Below, piece after piece: positions 59,019-64,000 of a DNA stretch of 64,000 nt; the stretch's first letter is position 1, and each line of letters starts with the position of its first letter. The notes beneath the pieces were generated by a model that saw only the letters and a list, made by a program, of their open reading frames with translations, had not been told where the DNA came from and did no database searches. The stretch comes from Micromonospora chaiyaphumensis (GTDB taxonomy: Bacteria > Actinomycetota > Actinomycetes > Mycobacteriales > Micromonosporaceae). Location: NCBI RefSeq assembly GCF_900091435.1, contig NZ_FMCS01000010.1, forward strand, positions 124,001-188,000, in the 5' to 3' direction. A program made the translations under genes and the position numbers.

Positions 59019-59522
59019 TCAGAAGGGCAGCGGGCGATCCGCCTCGTCCCCGGCGAAGGTGCCGATCTCCCGCAGCGCGTGCATCTTGTCCCGGCCGCGC
59101 TCTATCGAGGCGAGCGCCCGGGTCAGGAACTGCTCGAAGTTGGCCAGGGCGGTGTCGACGTAGTCGTCGACCTCGTCCCGCAGGCGCTGCGCCTCGGCCC
59201 GGGCCTCCGCGATGATCCGGGCGCCCTCGTGCTCGGCGGAGACGGTGATCTCGTTCACCGAGACCAGGCGGGCGTGTTCGGCCTCACCCTCGCTGATGAT
59301 CCGGTCGGCCTCGCGCTTGCCGGCCTCCATGATCTTGTCCCGCTCCTCCAGCAGCGCGGCGGCCCGGCGCAGGTCGGCGGGAAGCTCCACCCGCAGCTCG
59401 TCCAGGGCGGCGATCATCTCGCCCCGGTCGACCATGCAGTTGTTGCGCGACATCGGCACGGAGCGGGCCTGCTCCACCATGGCGATCAGTTCGTCGATGC
59501 GATCGAGCGGGTCCACCGGCAC
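59019..59522 (-). CDS. DivIVA/SepIVA-like coiled-coil protein
   Basis: The 167-residue protein begins PVDPLDRIDELIAMVEQARS then a DivIVA-like GEMIAALDELRVELPADL, followed by a continuous helix of Ala/Glu/Arg heptads (AGKREADRIISEGEAEHARL, ARAEAQRLRDEVDDYVDTAL). Mycobacterial SepIVA, a septum protein encoded in the same conserved neighbourhood near coaD, has the same architecture. Start GTG at 59522 or 59516, two codons apart, and AGGAG fits both. A role in cell-division or growth scaffolding is inferred. Confidence 0.88.
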   Translation of the reverse strand: MPVDPLDRIDELIAMVEQARSVPMSRNNCMVDRGEMIAALDELRVELPADLRRAAALLEERDKIMEAGKREADRIISEGEAEHARLVSVNEITVSAEHEGARIIAEARAEAQRLRDEVDDYVDTALANFEQFLTRALASIERGRDKMHALREIGTFAGDEADRPLPF

Positions 59523-59663
59523 CTCACTCCTGTCATTGGTCGGCCGACCTTCATGATGCGGCCTGCGCCCCGGTTCGGCGTTGCACACATCATGTCGGGC
59601 ATCGGCCAGCGCCGCGCCACCCGCCCCCGCCCGGCGCGTCGCCCGCCGGGCCGCGCGGGCCCG

Positions 59664-60140
59664 TCAGCGGCGCAGCCGGGCCACGAGCTCCTCGCGGACC
59701 ACGTCCGGGACGTGCGCGGAGATGTCGCCGCCCCACTTGGCCACGTCCTTGACGAGGCTGGAGGAGAGGAACGAGTAGAGCGGGTTGGTGGGCATGAAGA
59801 GCGTCTCCACGCCGGCCAGGCCGATGTTCATCTGGGCCATCTGGAGCTCGTAGTCGAAGTCGCTGACCGCGCGCAGGCCCTTGATCAGCACGCTCGCGTG
59901 CTGGGCACGGCAGAAGTCGACCAGCAGGCCGCGGAACGACTCGACCCGCACGTTGTCGTAGGACTTGGTCACCTCGCGGAGCATGTCGATGCGCTCCTCG
60001 ACCGTGAACAGCCCCTGCTTCGACTGGTTGACCAGCACGCCGACGATCACCTCGTCGAAGAGCCGGCTCGCCCGGCCGATGATGTCGAGGTGTCCGTTGG
60101 TGACCGGGTCGAACGAGCCGGGACAGACCGCACGTCTCAT
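59664..60140 (-). CDS. coaD: Phosphopantetheine adenylyltransferase
   Basis: It catalyses the penultimate step of coenzyme A synthesis. The 158-residue protein has the nucleotidyltransferase motif PGSFDPVTNGHLDII (TxGH as TNGH), the VLIKGLRAVSDFDYELQMAQ substrate segment and SFLSSSLVKDVAKWGGD near the C-terminus. ATG at 60140 overlaps rsmD as ATGA. The rsmD-coaD pair is conserved across bacteria. Confidence 0.97.
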   Translation of the reverse strand: MRRAVCPGSFDPVTNGHLDIIGRASRLFDEVIVGVLVNQSKQGLFTVEERIDMLREVTKSYDNVRVESFRGLLVDFCRAQHASVLIKGLRAVSDFDYELQMAQMNIGLAGVETLFMPTNPLYSFLSSSLVKDVAKWGGDISAHVPDVVREELVARLRR

Positions 60141-60700
60141 GATCGGCGACCGTACCAAAGGGTGGTCTCGCCGTAGCGGCGGCTGCGCTCGCCAGTGACG
60201 CCCTCCACCCACTCGACCGGGCCCGTGCGGCTGGAGCGCTCGACGACCACGAGGGCGTCCGGGGCCAGCCAGCCTCCGCCGACCAGCGCGGCCAGCATCG
60301 CGGTGATCTCGCTGTCGGGTGTGGCGTAGGGCGGGTCGGCGAAGACCACGTCGTAGGGCCCGCCGTCCGGGCCGGCGGCGAGCACGGTCGCCACCCTGCC
60401 GGTGACCAGGCGCGCTGCCGGGGCGGCCCGGAGCGCGGCGACGTTCTCCCGGATCACCCGGGCGGCCCGGGGGTCGGACTCGACGAGCAGCACGTGGGCG
60501 GCGCCCCGGGACAGCGCCTCCAGCCCGACCGCGCCGGAGCCGGCGTACAGGTCGGCGACGCGGGCCCCGTCGAGGTCGAGTTCGGCCTGCACGGCGCTGA
60601 ACAGCGCCTCCCGGACCCGGTCCGAGGTGGGCCGGGTGCCGGCACCGGGCGGCGCGGCGATCCGCCGGCCGCCGAGCGTCCCGCCCACGATCCGGGTCAC
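60137..60700 (-). CDS. rsmD: 16S rRNA (guanine966-N2)-methyltransferase
   Basis: It methylates G966 of 16S rRNA. The 187-residue protein has the N-terminal RIVGGTLGGRRIAAPPGAGT, SAM motif I VADLYAGSGAVGLEALSRGA and the catalytic VVFADPPYATPD (DPPY). GTG at 60700 was chosen from the family start VTRIVGG. The 287 bases to the divergent surface-protein gene contain both promoters. Confidence 0.95.
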   Translation of the reverse strand: MTRIVGGTLGGRRIAAPPGAGTRPTSDRVREALFSAVQAELDLDGARVADLYAGSGAVGLEALSRGAAHVLLVESDPRAARVIRENVAALRAAPAARLVTGRVATVLAAGPDGGPYDVVFADPPYATPDSEITAMLAALVGGGWLAPDALVVVERSSRTGPVEWVEGVTGERSRRYGETTLWYGRRS

Positions 60701-60806
60701 CGTCGCTCCCTCCGCATGCCCCGACGCTACGCGATGCCCGAATTGGGGCGCACGGACCACCCGGCGCGACGGCCCGTCACGGGTCGTACATCAATGATCT
60801 CAAATC

Positions 60807-60812
60807 TATAAC
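60807..60812 (+). promoter_or_regulatory. Candidate -10 for the LPXTG surface protein
   Basis: TATAAC lies in an AT-rich patch (about 60790-60825) that stands out in this window. No matching -35 at normal spacing. The 5' leader would be about 170 bases. The same patch could serve the divergent rsmD. Confidence 0.3.
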
Positions 60813-60987
60813 AGACCCTTTACGAGCCATCGGTAGCGGTAACGCCGTCCGTGTCGATTTCGCTAGGGTCTGCCCGGTTGTCGGCTCGCCTCACCGGCAC
60901 CGGCATCGGGACGCCGCCGGCGCGGCAACCCCGCGCGCCCGCGGTCCCCGGCAACCAACCCCGAACCCCCTCAATCCGGGAGTACCC

Positions 60988-62490
60988 GTGATCCGTACCA
61001 GGCTGTCGCCGCGGCGACCGCTCGCCGTGCTGGGCGCCGCCCTGCTCGGCCTCGTCGGGGCAGTGGCGGTCTCCGCACCCGCCAGCGCCCACCACACCAC
61101 CATCAAGGCCACCTCCGCCTGTGACCAGCTCACCGGAGAGCGGGTCCTCACCTGGACGGTGGAGAACAGCGAACGGGACAAGGCCGCCACGCTCCAGCAG
61201 GTCACGCCGAACCCGAAGACCGACGTGACCGTCGCCGTCGAGGGCGCCTCCCCCGTCCCGCTGGAGGGCACCGTCGTCCCCGACGGCGGCTCCGTCCAGG
61301 CGGTCCAGCGCGTGCCCGGCGACACCCGGTCGGCCTCGCTGACCATCTACGCGCTGTGGAAGGCCAACGGCCAGGAGCACACCGACACCGGCACCGTCGA
61401 CCTGACCCGGGACCGCTCCTGCGCCCCGGCGCCCAAGTGCGTCGACCTCGACACGGCCACCTACAGCCACACCTTCAACGGACCGAAGGGCACCGCGACG
61501 GTCAAGCTCGACGGCGACCTGCCGCTCTGCGGCGACGGGAAGCAGTGGTTCACCCTCGTCTCCTACTTCGCCCCGCGCCCGCAGTTCGCCACCCCGCAGT
61601 ACGTCCACGGCACCCCGGACAGCGACTGGATCGGCGGGACCAAAACCTCGATCGAGCTGACGGTCGACCTGCCCGACTGCAACACCCAGGTGGACCTGAT
61701 CTGGGGCGACACGAGCCAGGTCATCGACCCGCTGACCGAGGACGGCAAGCGCTACGGCAACCTCAAGCTCGGCTCGCCGGGCGCACCCGGCAACCGGTCG
61801 CACGGCCCGCAGGGCTGGTACAACGGCGGCAGCCGCACCTGCGCCAACCCCGCCACGCTCTTCACCTCGAAGTGCGACGGCACCGTCGCCGTGGCGCTGA
61901 GCAACGACGGCAGCCTGAGCCGCTACCCGGTCGAGTTCGAGGTGCGCGGCGCGAACGGCTGGTCGAAGAAGGTGACCGTCGAGCCGGGCAAGGCGAACAC
62001 CGACACCGTCGTTCCGGCCGCGAACGCCGGCACCGTCGAGGTGCTGGTCGACGGGAAGGTGGTCGACAAGGGCACCTACTCCTGGCAGCGCCCGAAGGAC
62101 TGCGCGCTGCCGACGGTGGCCACCAAGGCCGACTGCGACACGTTCACCCTCACGGTGACCAACCCGAAGGGTGGCCTGCCGGTGAAGGCCGAGCTGACCT
62201 ACGGCGGGCGCACCGAGACCCGGACGGTCGCGCCGGGCGGGACGGAGAAGGTGACCTTCCAGGCCGGCAAGGACGAGCAGGCCACCGTGGCCCTGCCCGA
62301 CCTCGACCTGGAGATGCAGGCGGTCTACGCCCCCGAGGGGAACTGCGGCGGCAGCGGTGGCGGGGAGCCGGCCCTGCCGGTGACCGGCGCGGCGGCCGGC
62401 GTCCTGGCCGCGGTGGCCGGTGCCCTGGTGGCGGCCGGCGCGGTGCTCTTCGTGGTGACCCGGCGGCGGCGGATCCGCTTCACCGCCTGA
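60988..62490 (+). CDS. LPXTG cell-wall-anchored surface protein
   Basis: The 500-residue secreted protein has a signal peptide (RPLAVLGAALLGLVGAVAVS then APASA), an extracellular part with repeated Ig-like beta-sandwich segments (including VELEVRG-type FEVRGANGWSKKVTVEPGKA and LPVKAELTYGGRTETRTVAP) and paired cysteines, a Gly/Ser hinge, and a C-terminal sortase signal: LPVTG at about 463-467, a hydrophobic stretch and RRRRIRF. It should be attached to peptidoglycan by a class E/F-type sortase. GTG at 60988. No sortase gene is nearby. Function unknown. Confidence 0.9.
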   Translation: MIRTRLSPRRPLAVLGAALLGLVGAVAVSAPASAHHTTIKATSACDQLTGERVLTWTVENSERDKAATLQQVTPNPKTDVTVAVEGASPVPLEGTVVPDGGSVQAVQRVPGDTRSASLTIYALWKANGQEHTDTGTVDLTRDRSCAPAPKCVDLDTATYSHTFNGPKGTATVKLDGDLPLCGDGKQWFTLVSYFAPRPQFATPQYVHGTPDSDWIGGTKTSIELTVDLPDCNTQVDLIWGDTSQVIDPLTEDGKRYGNLKLGSPGAPGNRSHGPQGWYNGGSRTCANPATLFTSKCDGTVAVALSNDGSLSRYPVEFEVRGANGWSKKVTVEPGKANTDTVVPAANAGTVEVLVDGKVVDKGTYSWQRPKDCALPTVATKADCDTFTLTVTNPKGGLPVKAELTYGGRTETRTVAPGGTEKVTFQAGKDEQATVALPDLDLEMQAVYAPEGNCGGSGGGEPALPVTGAAAGVLAAVAGALVAAGAVLFVVTRRRRIRFTA

Positions 62491-62502
62491 CGTACGCCTG
62501 AT

Positions 62503-62540
62503 CCGAGGGCGCGCGGGCCACCCGGCCGGCGCGCCCTCGG
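62503..62540. terminator. Bidirectional terminator, 12-bp stem
   Basis: Perfect arms CCGAGGGCGCGC (62503-62514) and its complement (62529-62540) with a 14-base loop lie between the surface-protein stop and the convergent hydrolase stop. Confidence 0.75.
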
Positions 62541-62541
62541 C

Positions 62542-63465
62542 TCATTCCAGCTCGGCCTTCAGCAGCGCCGGATCGATCTCCGCCTGGTTGGTCAGCACCA
62601 CGAGGCGGCGGTCCGAGTCGGGGAACCAGGCCGCCAACGCCTTGTAGCCACCGTTGTCCCCGGAGTGGTGCACCGCCCGCTCCCCGCCCAGCGGGCCGAC
62701 GAAGAAGCCGTAGCCGTACGCCTCGCCGGGGCGGCCGGTAGGCGCGTGGGGGGCGGTCAGCACGGCCGCCGACGGCCCGAGCAGCCGGCCCCGGCGGGGC
62801 ACGTCCAGCCAGGTCAGCAGGTCTGCGCCGGTGCACCAGACGTCCCCGGCGCCCATGCTCACCGTGTCCAGGTCCCAGGACGGCACCGGCCGACCGCCCT
62901 CGTGCCCGGTCGCCACGTCGTCCCGCCCGGCGGCCCCGCCGGCGAAGCTGCCCGTCATGCCCAGCGGCCCGAAGACCTCCTCGGCGAGGAACGCGGCGTA
63001 CGGGCGGCCGGCCGCGCGCTCGACGGCCCGGGCCAGCAGGACGTAGCCGGGGCTGCTGTAGTGCCAGCCGGCGCCGGGGGCGAACAGGGGCGGCACGCCC
63101 GCGAAGACGGCCAGCAGCTTGTCGGGCTCGGCCGGGGCGGCCAGGTCGATCATCGGGTACTCCTCCCAATGACCCAGGCCCGAGGTGTGGGTGAGCAGGT
63201 GGTGCGGGGTGATCCCGGACCAGGCCGCCGGCGGGTCCGGCAGCCAGCGGCCGATCGGATCGTCCAGGCGCAGCGCGCCCCGCTCGGCCAGGAGCAGCAC
63301 CGCGACGGCGGCCATCTGCTTGCTGATCGAGGCGATCTGGAACCGGGTCGCGGACGTGCAGGGCGACGCGGTGGCGGCGTCGGCCGCACCCGTGACCCGG
63401 GACATCAGGATCTCGTCGCCCTGGGCCAGCAGGAGCACGCCGCGGTCGAGAGAGGGTTTCGGCAT
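62542..63465 (-). CDS. Beta-lactamase-fold serine hydrolase (class C/DD-peptidase-like)
   Basis: The 307-residue protein has the nucleophile motif SxxK as Ser46-Ile-Ser-Lys49 (FQIASISKQM) and YSSPGY at the usual YxN position, with Asn replaced by Ser. The KTG-like triad is represented by HSGDNGGYKA (HSG). There is no signal peptide, so this is more likely an intracellular esterase/peptidase of the LACTB/EstB kind than an exported lactamase. ATG at 63465. It is convergent with the surface-protein gene and lies 38 bases downstream of recG. Confidence 0.88.
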   Translation of the reverse strand: MPKPSLDRGVLLLAQGDEILMSRVTGAADAATASPCTSATRFQIASISKQMAAVAVLLLAERGALRLDDPIGRWLPDPPAAWSGITPHHLLTHTSGLGHWEEYPMIDLAAPAEPDKLLAVFAGVPPLFAPGAGWHYSSPGYVLLARAVERAAGRPYAAFLAEEVFGPLGMTGSFAGGAAGRDDVATGHEGGRPVPSWDLDTVSMGAGDVWCTGADLLTWLDVPRRGRLLGPSAAVLTAPHAPTGRPGEAYGYGFFVGPLGGERAVHHSGDNGGYKALAAWFPDSDRRLVVLTNQAEIDPALLKAELE

Positions 63466-63502
63466 CGGACGAGCCTAGGCCGGGACGGGCGCCCCGTGGG
63501 GT

Positions 63503-64000
63503 TCAGCCCTTCTCCAGGTATTCGGCGCGTTCCTCGTCGACCAGGGCGGCGACCGACGCGGCCAGCGCCGGGTGGCGGGCCAGCTCCGGGTCCTCCTCGA
63601 CCAGGGTGATCGCCTCGGCCCGGGCGTCCCGGATGAGATCCGTGTCGCGCAGCAGCGACAGCAGGCGCAGGTGGGACCGGCGGCCGGACTGGGTGGCGCC
63701 CAGCACGTCGCCCTCCCGGCGCTGCTCGAGGTCGAGCTCGGCGAGCTTGAACCCGTCGGTGGTGGAGGCGACGGCGTCGAGGCGTTCCCGGGCCGAGGAG
63801 CCCTCCATCGCCTCGGTGACCAGCAGGCACAGGCCGGCCGCCGAGCCCCGGCCCACGCGACCGCGCAGCTGGTGGAGCTGGGAGACGCCGAACCGGTCGG
63901 CGTCCAGCACGATCATCACGGTGGCGTTGGGCACGTTGACGCCCACCTCGACCACCGTGGTGGCCACCAGCACGTCGAGGTCACCGGCGGCGAAGGAGCG
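63503..64000 (-). CDS. recG: ATP-dependent DNA helicase RecG, 3' part (truncated by window edge)
   Basis: It is a branch-migrating helicase that reverses stalled forks. Only the last 165 codons are inside the window, and the frame continues past 64000. Helicase motif V AAGDLDVLVATTVVEVGVNV and motif VI QLHQLRGRVGRGSAAGLCLL are visible, followed by the RecG C-terminal LDLEQRREGDVLGATQSGR and a short helical tail. The location beyond coaD-rsmD is the conserved actinobacterial order. Confidence 0.95.
   Translation of the reverse strand, partial: RSFAAGDLDVLVATTVVEVGVNVPNATVMIVLDADRFGVSQLHQLRGRVGRGSAAGLCLLVTEAMEGSSARERLDAVASTTDGFKLAELDLEQRREGDVLGATQSGRRSHLRLLSLLRDTDLIRDARAEAITLVEEDPELARHPALAASVAALVDEERAEYLEKG

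Overview
The window is a contiguous piece of a very GC-rich actinobacterial chromosome. Third codon positions are almost all G or C, GTG starts are frequent, and several genes have a TAnnnT -10 hexamer ending six bases before the start codon (leaderless transcripts). Gene order and protein character fit the family Micromonosporaceae, most likely Micromonospora or a close relative. This is inferred from content and was not tested by a search. No tRNA, rRNA, CRISPR array or intact insertion sequence was seen.

The backbone is a set of conserved housekeeping blocks, mostly on the minus strand. From left to right: frr-pyrH-tsf-rpsB (translation and UMP kinase); yraN-comM-dprA (plus strand) followed by xerC; DUF2469-rnhB-NUDIX-lepB-lepB-rplS-trmD-rimM-khpA-rpsP; proS; ffh; an ABC transporter with its two-component system; glnD-glnK-amtB; ftsY; a HAD hydrolase-smc pair; mutM-rnc-plsX-rpmF-DUF177; a DivIVA/SepIVA-like gene; coaD-rsmD; and the 3' end of recG, cut by the right edge. 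Many pairs overlap by 4 bases (ATGA or GTGA), which suggests translational coupling.

Between these blocks lie accessory genes: a class V aminotransferase, an M23-type peptidase, a methyltransferase, a sulfite-oxidase-like molybdoenzyme, a TetR regulator, an amidohydrolase, a PhoD-like phosphatase, a MarR regulator with an EmrB-type exporter and a universal stress protein, a DinB protein, a CAP-domain membrane protein, a GH114-like secreted protein, a small-gene cluster at 49.2-50.6 kb, a GNAT, a sugar-porter-type MFS protein, an MMPL transporter, an LPXTG surface protein and a beta-lactamase-fold hydrolase.

Regulatory structure is readable in several places. A four-half-site GlnR-like box precedes amtB-glnK-glnD. 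Two identical-architecture palindromes (GTTGC-N5-GCAAC) lie between marR and the exporter. Strong hairpins follow tsf, ffh, mutM, the sugar-porter MFS gene and the LPXTG gene. Unusual structure includes a XerC whose two domains are separated by an insertion of 16-residue repeats, a 25-codon leaderless reading frame coupled to xerC, a 42-bp tandem repeat upstream of it, ten perfect copies of an 8-bp GC repeat upstream of ffh, and several long inverted repeats resembling dispersed elements. I do not see a clear new multi-gene defence or biosynthetic system. The best candidates for undescribed biology are the 49.2-50.6 kb small-gene cluster and the repeat-bearing XerC locus.
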